Below are positions 1 to 8,259 of a stretch of DNA of 64,000 nucleotides, one piece after another. Origin of the DNA: Hymenobacter pini (GTDB taxonomy: Bacteria; Bacteroidota; Bacteroidia; Cytophagales; Hymenobacteraceae); contig NZ_JAIZZH010000003.1 in NCBI RefSeq assembly GCF_020421205.1, positions 496,001-560,000 on the forward strand, read 5' to 3'. Made by a program: the position numbers and the translations under genes. The number at the start of each line of letters is the position of its first letter. The stretch's first letter is position 1. The notes beneath the pieces are model-generated. The model had not been told where the DNA came from. It did no database searches and saw only the letters and a list, made by a program, of their open reading frames with translations.

Positions 1-969
1 GTAGCGGCCTGCTTTCTGCTGCTGTACCTGATGTTTGAGGCCCTGATTTTTCGGGAAATCAACAACATCTACGAAGGGCTGGAAAGTATCAAGCGCAAAG
101 AGTTTCGGCGCATGTCGAACAAATTCCTGTTTCGGCCAGAGCCGCTCAAGCGCATGCGCGACGAAATTCTGGACATGGCCCAGCGCCGGCAGCAGGAACT
201 GGAGGAGCTGAAGCGCCTACAGGTGCTGCGCCGCGAGTTTCTGGCCGATGTATCGCACGAGCTGAAAACGCCCATTTTCGCCGCTCAGGGTTTCGTGCAT
301 ACTATTCTGGACGATGACGAGGTGGATGAATTCACCCGCAAGAAATTCCTGCAAAAAGCCGCCACCAGCCTCGATGCCTTGGATGCCTTGGTACAGGACC
401 TGGTAACCATCTCCCAGCTGGAAAAAGGCGTGGTCCGTATGCGCCGCCAGCGCTTTGATGTGGGCCAGCTGGTGCAGGATATCTTCGAGCAACTGGAGCT
501 GAAAGCGGCCCAGCGTCACGTAACCCTGTCGCTGGAGCCCGGCACGCCCACCGACGAACCTTTGCTGGTCGTAGCCGACCGGAACCGCATCCGGCAGGTG
601 CTTATCAACCTCATCGATAACGCCATCAAGTACGGCCGCGAAAATGGCCACGTGCGCGTGGCGCTGCAGCCCGCCGGCAAAAGCCTGCGGATACGGGTGC
701 AGGACGACGGCGAGGGAATCCCAAAGCAATTCCAGAACCGCATTTTCGAGCGGTTTTACCGCATCGATAAGAGCCGCACCCGCGAATCCCGTACGGCGGG
801 GGGCTCGGGCCTGGGACTGGCCATCAGCAAGCACATCGTGGAAGCGCACAAATCCACCATCCGGGTGCGGAGCGAGCTGGGAAAAGGCACCACGCTGGAA
901 TTCAAACTTCCCCGCCCGAAGCGCACGATTGGTACTGCTGCCAACGAGGCCGCCGACGAAAACCAGTAG
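1..969 (+). CDS. Sensor histidine kinase, 5' end outside window
   Basis: The reading frame is open from the first base, so the N-terminus is missing. The first visible residues (ACFLLLYLMF) look like the end of a membrane helix. A coiled linker follows, then a HisKA dimerisation domain with the phospho-acceptor His in SHELKTP, then a HATPase domain with N box (NLIDNAIKYG), G1 (DDGEGIP), F box (RFYRID) and G2 (GGSGLGLAI). The order is that of PhoR-type kinases, which sense envelope or phosphate signals and phosphorylate an OmpR-type regulator. No response regulator lies downstream, so any partner is probably upstream, outside the window. The specific signal cannot be told from this fragment. 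Confidence 0.93.
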   Translation, partial: VAACFLLLYLMFEALIFREINNIYEGLESIKRKEFRRMSNKFLFRPEPLKRMRDEILDMAQRRQQELEELKRLQVLRREFLADVSHELKTPIFAAQGFVHTILDDDEVDEFTRKKFLQKAATSLDALDALVQDLVTISQLEKGVVRMRRQRFDVGQLVQDIFEQLELKAAQRHVTLSLEPGTPTDEPLLVVADRNRIRQVLINLIDNAIKYGRENGHVRVALQPAGKSLRIRVQDDGEGIPKQFQNRIFERFYRIDKSRTRESRTAGGSGLGLAISKHIVEAHKSTIRVRSELGKGTTLEFKLPRPKRTIGTAANEAADENQ

Positions 970-1038
970 GCAGACGCTTGCTCAAGTCGCTTTTGGCTGG
1001 CTGTTCCGCTGCGGCTGCGGCATCAGCCTATTACCTGT

Positions 1039-1046
1039 TACCTTTG
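1039..1046 (+). promoter_or_regulatory. TAnnTTTG -7 element of the RluA-family gene
   Basis: TACCTTTG matches the Bacteroidota -7 consensus exactly and ends 9 nt before the ATG at 1056. No clear -33 TTTG at 19-21 bp. The spacing implies a very short or absent 5' leader. Confidence 0.6.
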
Positions 1047-1055
1047 TGGCACTCT

Positions 1056-1769
1056 ATGAAGCTGCCCAATTTCAACGACCTGATTCTGTTTGAGGACGAG
1101 GATTTCGTCATCATCAACAAACCCCCTTTTCTGGCTACCCTCGATGAGCGGTTCGGGGGCGCGCCCAACATCCTGCGCCTGGCCCGCGAGAAGTACGACG
1201 ACGTGCAGGCCTGTCACCGCCTCGACAAGGAAACCAGCGGTGCGTTGGCCCTAGCCAAAAACCCGGCGGCCTACCGCCACCTCGCCATGCAGTTCGAGGA
1301 CCGGCAGGTGAAAAAAGTGTACCATGCCGTGGCCTGGGGCGTACACCAGTACGAGGGCCTGCGCGTGGACCGCAGCATTGAAACTACCACCAAAGGCAAA
1401 GCCCGCCTGGCCTACAAAGGCAAGCCGGCCGTAACGCTGGTGCGCACCCTGGAGGCGTACGCCCGCCACACCCTGCTGGAATGCCAGCCCATCACTGGCC
1501 GCATGCACCAGATCCGGCTGCACCTGGCCTACCTGCAGGCCCCCATTGTGGGCGACGGTATGTACGGCGGCGACGACTTCTACCTATCGTCGCTCAAGAA
1601 GAAGTTCAACATGAAGCAGGGCGAGGAAGAGCAGCCGTTCATCAAGCGATTCGCCCTGCACGCTCGCCAGCTCACCTTCGCCAAGCTGGATGGTGAGCAG
1701 GTAACTATTGAGGCCCCCTACCCCAAAGACTTCCGGGTACTGGTGGAAACGCTGCAGCAGTATTCATGA
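1056..1769 (+). CDS. RluA-family pseudouridine synthase
   Basis: A 237-residue protein that isomerises uridine to pseudouridine in rRNA or tRNA. The catalytic motif HRLDKETSG with the nucleophilic Asp is intact, followed by the family motif GRMHQIRLHL. No N-terminal S4 domain is present, so this is one of the short RluA-type enzymes and its target site cannot be assigned. An upstream TTG (978) would extend the frame, but that extension is low-complexity and overlaps a TACCTTTG promoter element. The ATG at 1056, followed by MKLPNFNDLILFEDED, is the better start. It follows the kinase gene but appears to have its own promoter. Confidence 0.92.
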   Translation: MKLPNFNDLILFEDEDFVIINKPPFLATLDERFGGAPNILRLAREKYDDVQACHRLDKETSGALALAKNPAAYRHLAMQFEDRQVKKVYHAVAWGVHQYEGLRVDRSIETTTKGKARLAYKGKPAVTLVRTLEAYARHTLLECQPITGRMHQIRLHLAYLQAPIVGDGMYGGDDFYLSSLKKKFNMKQGEEEQPFIKRFALHARQLTFAKLDGEQVTIEAPYPKDFRVLVETLQQYS

Positions 1770-1833
1770 GCTGGGGCTGTTGAGTATCAGGGCTCTGGTT
1801 GATTACTAAGTTCCTCCCGTTTTATCGTAATCG

Positions 1834-3360
1834 GTGTCATCTGCTTCTTTTGTTACGCGTGCACTAGCTGGCCCCGGGCGTTGGTTCTGGCCCTTACTAA
1901 TTGGGTTAAATTTCCTGCTCCACGCCCCGTTTTTTAACCGGCCACCTTCCAGCATCCACGTCTGGCGGCAATGCAATACCCTGGCCGTAGCGCGTAACTT
2001 CTTCGAGGAAGACATGAACATCCTGCGCCCCCGGGTAGACCGGCGGCGCAACACCGACGGCGTGACGGGCATGCAGTTTCCCTCCTATGAGTGGCTGGTG
2101 GCCGGGAGCTATAAATTGTTCGGAGTACACAATGCCGTAGCTCGCATTGTCAACTGGTTGATTTACATGGCTGGGGTGGTAGCCTTTTACCACCTGGTGC
2201 GTCGCATTAGCGGAGCCCACTGGCCAGCCGCAGTAGCCGCCTGGTGCATGGCCTGGAGCCCCGAGCTGTTTTACCACGGCATCAACGCCCTCCCCGATAT
2301 TCTGGCCCTCACGGCTTCTATTGCCGGCCTGCACTGGTTTGTGCGCTGGCGTGATTCAGGCCAGCCCCTCCCCTTTGTGCTCAGCCTGCTGGCCGTTACG
2401 CTGGCGGGCCTCACCAAACTGCAGTTCCTGGCCGTAGGCTTTCCTATTACCGTGCTTGTGGTGCAGGATGTGCTGCAGCGGCGTATATCGTGGCCGCGGC
2501 TGGGGCTGCTGGCTGGCTACGCCGTGGTGGCCGTAGCCGTGCCGCTGGCGTGGTACGCCTACGCCCTGCGCCTGATTAAAACCTCCGGGCTTGACGACTT
2601 CGGCATTGAGTTCCGCCCGGCCACCGACCTGGCCGTGGGCTTGCGCATTATCTGGAAAAACCTGATTTCCGACCTGCCCGAACTGCTGTTGGGCTACGGT
2701 ACGCTGGGCCTGTTTGTAGCTGGTCTGTGGTTTCTGGCCCGTCGGCCGCCCGTACGGCACCCGTGGTTCCTGGCTCTGGCCGTGTGGGCCGCTGGCGTAG
2801 GTGCCTACTACCTCATCGAGCTGGCGCAGATGCGGCTGCACACCTACTACATGATGCCCCTGCTGCCCCTGCTGCTGCTGCTGGCCGCCTGGGGGGCCGT
2901 GCAACTGTACCGTTTACCCCAGGCCCGTCCGTGGCTGCTGGCGTTTCTGTTGTTCCAGCCGGTGTGGGCCTTTATCCGCATCGACTGGGGTCGGTGGCTG
3001 CACCACAGCCCCGATGTAGCTGCCGAGCTATATGACCCCACCACCCGGACCACGCTGGAAGCCGCCACGCCCAACCACGCGCTCAGCCTAGTAGGTCCCG
3101 ACGATTCGGGAGCCATTATGCTGTATTACCTGCACAAGAAGGGGTTTGGCTTCAGCAAACTAACTGACCTGCTGGCCCCGCAACCTAGCGGCCAACTGTA
3201 TATCCAACAGTGCATTGCCCAGGGTGCGCAGTTCCTCTACACCAACGACTCAACGGTGGTACGCAGCCCGGAGCTACGCCCATACCTCGGGCGGGAGGTG
3301 CGGCAAGTGGGTGAGTTCCGGGTAATACAACTGCAGAACGCGCCAGCTGCAGGGCGTTAG
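1834..3360 (+). CDS. GT39/ArnT-type membrane glycosyltransferase
   Basis: A 508-residue polytopic membrane protein read from a GTG start. It has about ten hydrophobic segments and an acidic first periplasmic loop (residues about 40-85, with RQCN, EED and DGVTGMQFP). That is the layout of the dolichyl-phosphate-mannose/ArnT-like GT39 fold, which moves sugars from polyprenyl-phosphate donors to lipids or proteins on the outer face of the inner membrane. The C-terminal part (from about residue 390) is soluble. Donor and acceptor are unknown. It stands alone between a pseudouridine synthase and the ribosomal cluster. The exact start is uncertain because no ribosome binding site is evident. Confidence 0.82.
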   Translation: MSSASFVTRALAGPGRWFWPLLIGLNFLLHAPFFNRPPSSIHVWRQCNTLAVARNFFEEDMNILRPRVDRRRNTDGVTGMQFPSYEWLVAGSYKLFGVHNAVARIVNWLIYMAGVVAFYHLVRRISGAHWPAAVAAWCMAWSPELFYHGINALPDILALTASIAGLHWFVRWRDSGQPLPFVLSLLAVTLAGLTKLQFLAVGFPITVLVVQDVLQRRISWPRLGLLAGYAVVAVAVPLAWYAYALRLIKTSGLDDFGIEFRPATDLAVGLRIIWKNLISDLPELLLGYGTLGLFVAGLWFLARRPPVRHPWFLALAVWAAGVGAYYLIELAQMRLHTYYMMPLLPLLLLLAAWGAVQLYRLPQARPWLLAFLLFQPVWAFIRIDWGRWLHHSPDVAAELYDPTTRTTLEAATPNHALSLVGPDDSGAIMLYYLHKKGFGFSKLTDLLAPQPSGQLYIQQCIAQGAQFLYTNDSTVVRSPELRPYLGREVRQVGEFRVIQLQNAPAAGR

Positions 3361-3414
3361 CCAGTGAGCTTTCGGCGGTGCTGCAACCCTTTCAGCCACA
3401 ATTATTAGCCCCGG

Positions 3415-3445
3415 TTTGCTTTTTGGCAGAAAGCCGGTAACTTTG
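3415..3445 (+). promoter_or_regulatory. Consensus Bacteroidota promoter of rplM cluster
   Basis: TTTG at 3415-3418, a spacer of exactly 19 bp, then TAACTTTG at 3438-3445. This is the best -33/-7 pair in the window (TTTG-N19-TAnnTTTG). The expected start site is near 3451, leaving a leader of about 60 nt before rplM. Confidence 0.8.
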
Positions 3446-3509
3446 TGTCCGTTTTCCCCGAACCGTGTTCGGCTTCTTCTTCATTTTCAAACGCTTATCC
3501 TCCTACCCA

Positions 3510-3962
3510 ATGGATCATTTGAGCTTCAAGACGGTATCCGTCAACAAAGCCAACGCCAACAAGGGCTGGGTTGTGGTTGACGCCGCCGACGCTACCCTGG
3601 GTCGTCTCGCCAGCCAGATTGCCAACATGCTGCGTGGCAAGCACAAACCCTCCTTCACGCCCAACTCTGACTGCGGTGACAACGTGATTGTCATCAACGC
3701 GGACAACCTGCGCGTGACCGGCAAAAAGCTGACCGACAAAATCTACATCACCCACTCGGGCTACCCCGGCGGTCAGAAGCGCATCAACCTGCGTGACAAG
3801 AAAGCCAAAGACTCGACCCGTGTGATTGAGCACGCCGTACGTGGCATGCTGCAAGGCAACAAACTGGGTGCCGAGCAGTTCCGCAACCTGTACGTGTATA
3901 AAGGTGCTGAGCACCCCCACGAAGCTCAACAGCCTAAAGCTGTTTCTTTCACGAATCTCTAA
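3510..3962 (+). CDS. rplM: 50S ribosomal protein L13
   Basis: A 150-residue L13 of normal length, with the conserved start region WVVVDAADATLGRLAS and the later motif HAVRGMLQGNKLG. It binds 23S rRNA early in large-subunit assembly. The ATG at 3510 fits the family N-terminus (MDHLSFKTVSVNK). A frame extension to 3465 lies inside the leader after the promoter and is unlikely to be translated. It is first in the rplM-rpsI-rpsB cluster, with rpsI starting 33 nt after its stop. Confidence 0.98.
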   Translation: MDHLSFKTVSVNKANANKGWVVVDAADATLGRLASQIANMLRGKHKPSFTPNSDCGDNVIVINADNLRVTGKKLTDKIYITHSGYPGGQKRINLRDKKAKDSTRVIEHAVRGMLQGNKLGAEQFRNLYVYKGAEHPHEAQQPKAVSFTNL

Positions 3963-3995
3963 GCCGACATTCGGCCCCTTTTAACTCTTCACTTA

Positions 3996-4382
3996 ATGGA
4001 AATCTCCAATACCTCTGGTAGAAGAAAAACCTCGGTGGCCCGCATCTACATGCAGGCCGGGCAAGGGAATATCACTATCAACGGCCGGGACATCAAGGCT
4101 TACTTCAGCAATGAGCTCCTGGAAAACATCGTGAACCAGCCCTTGGCTACGGTCGAGCAAGTCGGCCAGTACGACATCAAGGTAAACGTGCGCGGTGGTG
4201 GCATCTCGGCTCAGGCTGAGGCTATCCGTCTGGCCATCTCGAAAGCCCTCGTAGGCGACAACGACGAAGTTCGTCCGGCCCTGAAGAAAGAAGGCTTCCT
4301 GACCCGTGACCCGCGCATGGTGGAACGTAAGAAATTCGGTAAGCGTAAAGCCCGTCGTTCGTTCCAGTTCTCGAAACGCTAA
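3996..4382 (+). CDS. rpsI: 30S ribosomal protein S9
   Basis: A 128-residue S9. It starts MEISNTSGRRKTSVARIYM and ends with the invariant basic tail RRSFQFSKR that reaches the P-site tRNA. Motifs VRGGGISAQAEAIRLAISKAL and DPRMVERKKFGKRKAR are present. It pairs with rplM as in nearly all bacteria. rpsB begins 21 nt later, so the three genes are very probably cotranscribed. Confidence 0.98.
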   Translation: MEISNTSGRRKTSVARIYMQAGQGNITINGRDIKAYFSNELLENIVNQPLATVEQVGQYDIKVNVRGGGISAQAEAIRLAISKALVGDNDEVRPALKKEGFLTRDPRMVERKKFGKRKARRSFQFSKR

Positions 4383-4403
4383 TATCTCCAGAGGAACACT
4401 ATC

Positions 4404-5171
4404 ATGGCTCAGACCACCACATATAAAGAACTGCTTGATGCCGGTGCCCACTTTGGTCACCTTACGCGCAAGTGGGACCCGAAAATGGCGCCGTACATCT
4501 TCATGGAGAAGAACGGCATCCACATCATTGACCTGAACAAAACCCTCGTTTCGCTCGACCAGGCTGCTGCGGCTATCCGCAACATCGCCAAGAGCGGCCG
4601 TAAGGTGATGTTCGTGGCTACTAAAAAACAAGCGCAGGAAATCGTTACGGACGAAGCCAAGCGCCTGAAAATGCCTTTCGTTACGGACCGTTGGTTGGGT
4701 GGTATGCTCACCAACTTCGCTACCGTACGCAAGTCGCTGAAGAAGATGAGCACCATCGACAAGATGGTGAAGGAAAACACGGCGTACGCCGCCCTCGCTA
4801 AGCGCGAGAAGCTCATGATGTCGCGCGAGCGGGAGAAACTGGAGCGTGTACTGGGCGGCATTGCCGACCTGAGCCGCCTCCCCGCCGCTCTGTTCGTAGT
4901 GGACGTGAAGCGTGAGCACATTGCCGTGAAAGAAGCTCAGAAACTGGGCATTCCGGTATTTGCCATCGTGGATACGAACTCGAACCCCGAGCTGGTACAG
5001 TTCCCCATCCCGGCCAACGACGACGCTTCGAAATCTATCCAGCTGATTGTAAGCGTAATCGGCAAGGCTATCGAAGACGGTCTGTCGGAGCGTAAAGTCG
5101 ACAAGGAAGACGCCGACAAGAAGCAAGCCGAAGAAGAAGGCATCCAGGAGAAGCAAGCTGCCGACGAATAG
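4404..5171 (+). CDS. rpsB: 30S ribosomal protein S2
   Basis: A 255-residue S2, with the family landmarks LLDAGAHFGH near the N-terminus, KMAPYIF, RWLGGMLTNF and the central coiled-coil region. The C-terminal tail is Lys/Glu/Ala-rich (KVDKEDADKKQAEEEG), as often seen in Bacteroidota. It needs S1 for ribosome association in well-studied species. A strong hairpin with a T-run follows immediately, so tsf is at least partly uncoupled from rpsB. Confidence 0.98.
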   Translation: MAQTTTYKELLDAGAHFGHLTRKWDPKMAPYIFMEKNGIHIIDLNKTLVSLDQAAAAIRNIAKSGRKVMFVATKKQAQEIVTDEAKRLKMPFVTDRWLGGMLTNFATVRKSLKKMSTIDKMVKENTAYAALAKREKLMMSREREKLERVLGGIADLSRLPAALFVVDVKREHIAVKEAQKLGIPVFAIVDTNSNPELVQFPIPANDDASKSIQLIVSVIGKAIEDGLSERKVDKEDADKKQAEEEGIQEKQAADE

Positions 5172-5189
5172 GCTAGCGGCCCTCCATAG

Positions 5190-5235
5190 AAAAGGGAACA
5201 TGCGAAGCACTCGGCTCCGGTGTTCCCTTTTTCTT
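5190..5235 (+). terminator. Intrinsic terminator between rpsB and tsf
   Basis: Arms AAAAGGGAACA (5190-5200) and TGTTCCCTTTT (5221-5231) are perfectly complementary over 11 bp and are followed by more T residues. Placed here it ends or attenuates the rplM-rpsI-rpsB transcript before tsf. Confidence 0.82.
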
Positions 5236-5311
5236 TAACCAGAGCTAGAGCCTATCCGCTCCTAGCCCTGCTCCCAGAAATACCCTCTCAAACCACATAC
5301 AACTCACAACA

Positions 5312-6151
5312 ATGGCCGCTATTACCGCCGCAGACGTGAACAAGCTGCGCACCATGACCGGTGCTGGCATGATGGATTGCAAAAAAGCTCTGACCGAAGC
5401 TAACGGTGACTTCGAAGCCGCCCGCGACATTCTGCGTAAGCAGGGTCAGAAAATTGCTGACAAGCGTTCGGAAAACGCTACTTCGGAAGGCCTCGTGCTG
5501 GCTGCTGTTAGCGAAGACGGCACCAACGGCAAACTGGTAGCCTTGGCTTGCGAAACCGAGCCCGTTGCGAAAGTAGAAGACTTCAAAAATCTGGCCCAGC
5601 GCATCCTGGAAACGGCTGTTAAAACCAACGCCGCTACTAAAGAGGAACTGCTGGCTGCCGCTCAGGAAGATGGCCGTTCGCTGCAGGAGCACATCACCGA
5701 CCTGATGGGCAAAATCGGCGAGAAGCTGGACGTAGTTGCCTACGAAAACGTAACCGGCGAGAAAGTAGCTTCTTACATCCACTCGGATAATAAGAAGGGT
5801 GTACTGGTAGCCATGAAGAACGTAGGCGGTGCCGACGTAACTTCGGTAGGCCGCGACGTAGCCATGCAGATTGTAGCCATGCGCCCCGTAGCCCTCGACA
5901 AAGACGGCGTAGACGCTGCTACCATCGAGCGTGAAATCGAAATTGGCAAAGAGCAGGCTCGTGCTGAAGGCAAGCCCGAGGCTATGCTGGAGAAAATTGC
6001 TCAAGGCAAGCTGAACAAGTTCTACAAAGAGAACACCCTGCTCAATCAGGAGTTCGTGAAGGACAGTTCGGTGAACATCGCCCAACTGCTCGACAAGACG
6101 CAGAAAGGCCTGACCATTTCGGACTTCAAGCGCGTAGCTATTGCCGGCTAA
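5312..6151 (+). CDS. tsf: Elongation factor Ts
   Basis: A 279-residue EF-Ts, the guanine-nucleotide exchange factor for EF-Tu. The N-terminal UBA-like module carries the signature LRTMTGAGMMDCKKAL, and the core contains the TDF-type contact region (KRSENATSEG). Length is normal. It follows rpsB, its usual neighbour, but a terminator lies between them and about 75 nt of leader precede the ATG, so a separate promoter is likely, although I could not identify one with confidence. A strong terminator follows. Confidence 0.98.
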   Translation: MAAITAADVNKLRTMTGAGMMDCKKALTEANGDFEAARDILRKQGQKIADKRSENATSEGLVLAAVSEDGTNGKLVALACETEPVAKVEDFKNLAQRILETAVKTNAATKEELLAAAQEDGRSLQEHITDLMGKIGEKLDVVAYENVTGEKVASYIHSDNKKGVLVAMKNVGGADVTSVGRDVAMQIVAMRPVALDKDGVDAATIEREIEIGKEQARAEGKPEAMLEKIAQGKLNKFYKENTLLNQEFVKDSSVNIAQLLDKTQKGLTISDFKRVAIAG

Positions 6152-6172
6152 GCCTAAATTCCACTCTTAAGA

Positions 6173-6209
6173 AGAGCCCGTTGGTTACCAACCAGCGGGC
6201 TCTTTTTTA
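6173..6209 (+). terminator. Intrinsic terminator after tsf
   Basis: A 14-bp stem (GAGCCCGTTGGTT with its complement, including one G-T pair) closes on a 3-nt loop and is followed by a run of T residues. Confidence 0.88.
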
Positions 6210-6576
6210 TTCCCAAGGTTATGCCCGCAAGCTCAACAATATAATTTCTCCAAGCTCAACTGTAGCGCTCTTATGAGTGACGATGCATGTATAAGGCAGT
6301 CCTATATATTAAATTTACACAATATTTTATTAGACAAACAAATTATAAACAAAGTAATATTCACACTGATTAAGCTCATTTTACAGCCAAAATTCCCAAT
6401 TATAGAACAATGTATTTACATACGATAAGCAGAACTTAACCCGGCAAAAACCCGTATTCAACGAATATAAAGTATTCCTGTGCTTCATTAATGACTATAA
6501 ATGGGGTTTATAACACAATTTTGTGTCCTGCTCTGTTCGTGTCATCACCAAGCACGCCACACCTAATTGTCCCAGA
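6210..6576. other. AT-rich intergenic stretch with small dyad
   Basis: About 365 bp with clearly lower G+C than any flank and no credible coding frame on either strand. Near its right end is a dyad with arms ACACAA and TTGTGT (6513-6526). Its CAATTTTG core resembles a -7 element one base off consensus. It probably holds the promoter and regulatory region of the membrane-protein gene at 6577. No RNA gene was recognised in it. Confidence 0.5.
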
Positions 6577-7257
6577 ATGAAACTAAGCGCGTACCCTTTT
6601 CATGCTACCACGGGTGAACTCCTGCCGGCCTACCGCGACGCCTATTTGCGCGGTGACCTGAGCAGCGAAAATACGGAGTTGGTAGATGGATTTTTAAAAG
6701 AAAACCGAGACAAAGGCGACGAAGTGCTGCGTCGGTTTTATGAGCTAAATCAGAAGGGCCACAGCGTCCGGCCTGTAGGTTGGGTGCAGCGGCAGTTTGA
6801 CTTGATGCGCACGGAGCCCGAGCGGTTTCGGCGGCGGGCAGCCTCTCTACTGATTGGTGGGGCTTTGCTCAGCGGCGCGGTGCTTGCCAATACCAACCTG
6901 CCCACGGCTTCTGACAACACTCCCACGGTGACTGACGCTGTGGAAATGCCCGCCGAAGCTGGAGCTGCTACCGCCCTCCGGATAGTGACGGTTAAAGGCC
7001 GGATTCTGGATGAGAATGGTCGCCCGCTCATTGGGGCTACTGTGCTACAGAAAGGCACCAGCCGGGGTGTAAGCACGGATGCAGAAGGGAATTATACGTT
7101 GCGTCTGCCAGTTAATCAGAAGGCCACGCTGCAGTATGGATATGCGGGCTACACGGAGGAAGAATTGCTGGTTCGTAGTGGCTCAACTACCAACGTAACG
7201 TTGCTTCCTAAAGCAGGTAGTTTGAAGGTCGCTAAAAAGCGCTGGCTGTTTTTTTAG
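6577..7257 (+). CDS. Membrane protein with carboxypeptidase-regulatory-like domain
   Basis: A 226-residue protein in three parts. The cytoplasmic N-terminal region (1-85, charged, with a LVDGFLKENRD helix) resembles the start of anti-sigma factors. One membrane helix follows (about 88-108, ASLLIGGALLSGAVLA). A C-terminal carboxypeptidase-regulatory-like beta-sandwich (about 135-215) carries the typical VKGRILDENGRPLIGATV and TDAEGNYTLRLP. Such sandwiches usually sit at the start of TonB-linked outer-membrane proteins, so finding one on a single-pass inner-membrane protein suggests sensing or signalling. No sigma factor gene is adjacent. The ATG at 6577 was preferred over a GTG at 6523 because the latter lies inside the presumed promoter. 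Confidence 0.7.
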   Translation: MKLSAYPFHATTGELLPAYRDAYLRGDLSSENTELVDGFLKENRDKGDEVLRRFYELNQKGHSVRPVGWVQRQFDLMRTEPERFRRRAASLLIGGALLSGAVLANTNLPTASDNTPTVTDAVEMPAEAGAATALRIVTVKGRILDENGRPLIGATVLQKGTSRGVSTDAEGNYTLRLPVNQKATLQYGYAGYTEEELLVRSGSTTNVTLLPKAGSLKVAKKRWLFF

Positions 7258-7270
7258 TGTCACCAAAAGC

Positions 7271-7303
7271 AAGCCCCTACCCAGTATGTGCTGAGAGGGG
7301 CTT
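7271..7303 (+). terminator. Possible terminator hairpin
   Basis: Arms AAGCCCCT (7271-7278) and AGGGGCTT (7296-7303) lie 13 nt after the preceding stop codon. The inner part is imperfect and there is no long T-run, so termination strength is doubtful. Confidence 0.5.
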
Positions 7304-7370
7304 ACAATAAATAGCGTGTCGCAAAAGGTGCCTGGTATAGCGCCTTTTCCTTTAGCTGATTCTTTGTTGC

Positions 7371-7793
7371 ATGAGACTTCCTTTTCTACACAAATTCACT
7401 GTGAAGAAAATTACGGGCGACGCCTCGGGAGTTGAGCGACAACGCGCTGAAGCGCTCCTCATGACGGTTCGGCGGGAACTGCCCGAGCTACTGGTTACCG
7501 CCGTAGTGGAGGTGCAATCGGGCAAAACAATGGCAGCCTATACTGCTACTGCCGACCTCGACCCATACAAACTTAACAGCCGCTATGCCGGGCTAATCCG
7601 GCAAACCCGGCAATTTTTAACGCAGCCCTGGTTGCCAAACCAACACCTCACAGATTTAGTGTTTCTGCTAGATGACCACTTACACTGCCTGCGCACTACC
7701 TCGGGAGGGCACTGGCTGTACTACGTGGTAGTCAGGAGCGTCGATACTAACATGGCTTTGGTGCGGGAAGTGATGCGGCGGTGCGCCATTTAG
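7371..7793 (+). CDS. Roadblock/LC7-like protein, paralog A
   Basis: A 140-residue soluble protein with a pattern like the roadblock/LC7 fold: a helix around LLMTVRRELPELL, a beta segment VTAVVEVQSGKTMAAY, a helix, then LVFLLDDHLHCLR, a strand WLYYVVVR and a final helix TNMALVREVMRRC. It aligns by eye along its length with the next gene. In bacteria these domains scaffold small GTPases (MglB with MglA) or other signalling proteins; no GTPase gene is visible here. The N-terminal 20 residues are basic and have no equivalent in the paralog. Family assignment is from pattern recognition only. Confidence 0.62.
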   Translation: MRLPFLHKFTVKKITGDASGVERQRAEALLMTVRRELPELLVTAVVEVQSGKTMAAYTATADLDPYKLNSRYAGLIRQTRQFLTQPWLPNQHLTDLVFLLDDHLHCLRTTSGGHWLYYVVVRSVDTNMALVREVMRRCAI

Positions 7794-7821
7794 TCTTTTT
7801 CAACGTTTTTAACCCATTTCC

Positions 7822-8190
7822 ATGTCCGTTATTACCCCCAACCAGGCTGTTCAAAACATCCTGAAAGAGTTGCCCTCCCTGGTAGCTGTAGCCGTAGTAG
7901 AAACTGAAACCGGTATGCCGCTGGCTCACCACTCTAACATGGCTTCGTTTGACGCAGAAACGGCCGCTGCCTACAACACCGAAGTAGTAAAGCAAAAGCT
8001 GAAAGCCATTCAGGCCCTGAAACTGGACCAAACCATTCAGGATATTCTGCTGACGCTCACGGACCAGCTGCACCTGCTGAAGCTGTCGGCTGACGGTGGC
8101 AAGTTCATCTACCTGGCCGTTAACTCGCGTGATACGAACCTGGCCATGGCTCGTCAGATTCTGAAAAGCCAGACTGCTGTACTGAACTAG
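7822..8190 (+). CDS. Roadblock/LC7-like protein, paralog B
   Basis: A 122-residue protein with the roadblock/LC7 pattern: NILKELPSLVAVAVVETETG, MPLAHHSN, a helical middle, LTDQLHLLKL, KFIYLAVN and a closing helix DTNLAMARQIL. The match to the family is clearer than for the upstream paralog, and the two share the spacing of every element. It starts 28 nt after paralog A and is followed by a strong terminator, so the two form a two-gene operon. The molecules could heterodimerise. The partner and process are unknown. Confidence 0.7.
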   Translation: MSVITPNQAVQNILKELPSLVAVAVVETETGMPLAHHSNMASFDAETAAAYNTEVVKQKLKAIQALKLDQTIQDILLTLTDQLHLLKLSADGGKFIYLAVNSRDTNLAMARQILKSQTAVLN

Positions 8191-8209
8191 GCGCTATATT
8201 ACACAACAC

Positions 8210-8247
8210 AAAAAAACCCCGCTGGCAGATGCCGGCGGGGTTTTTTT
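8210..8247 (+). terminator. Strong intrinsic terminator after roadblock pair
   Basis: A run of A residues and CCCCGC pair with GCGGGG followed by seven T residues. The symmetric A and T tracts would also allow function on the minus strand. Confidence 0.9.
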
Positions 8248-8248
8248 A

Positions 8249-8256
8249 TATCTTTC
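8249..8256 (+). promoter_or_regulatory. -7-like element directly before a start codon
   Basis: TATCTTTC matches TAnnTTTG at seven of eight positions and ends only 3 nt before the ATG at 8260, overlapping the T-run of the terminator. If used, the mRNA would start at or next to the AUG. Confidence 0.5.
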
Positions 8257-8259
8257 CTT

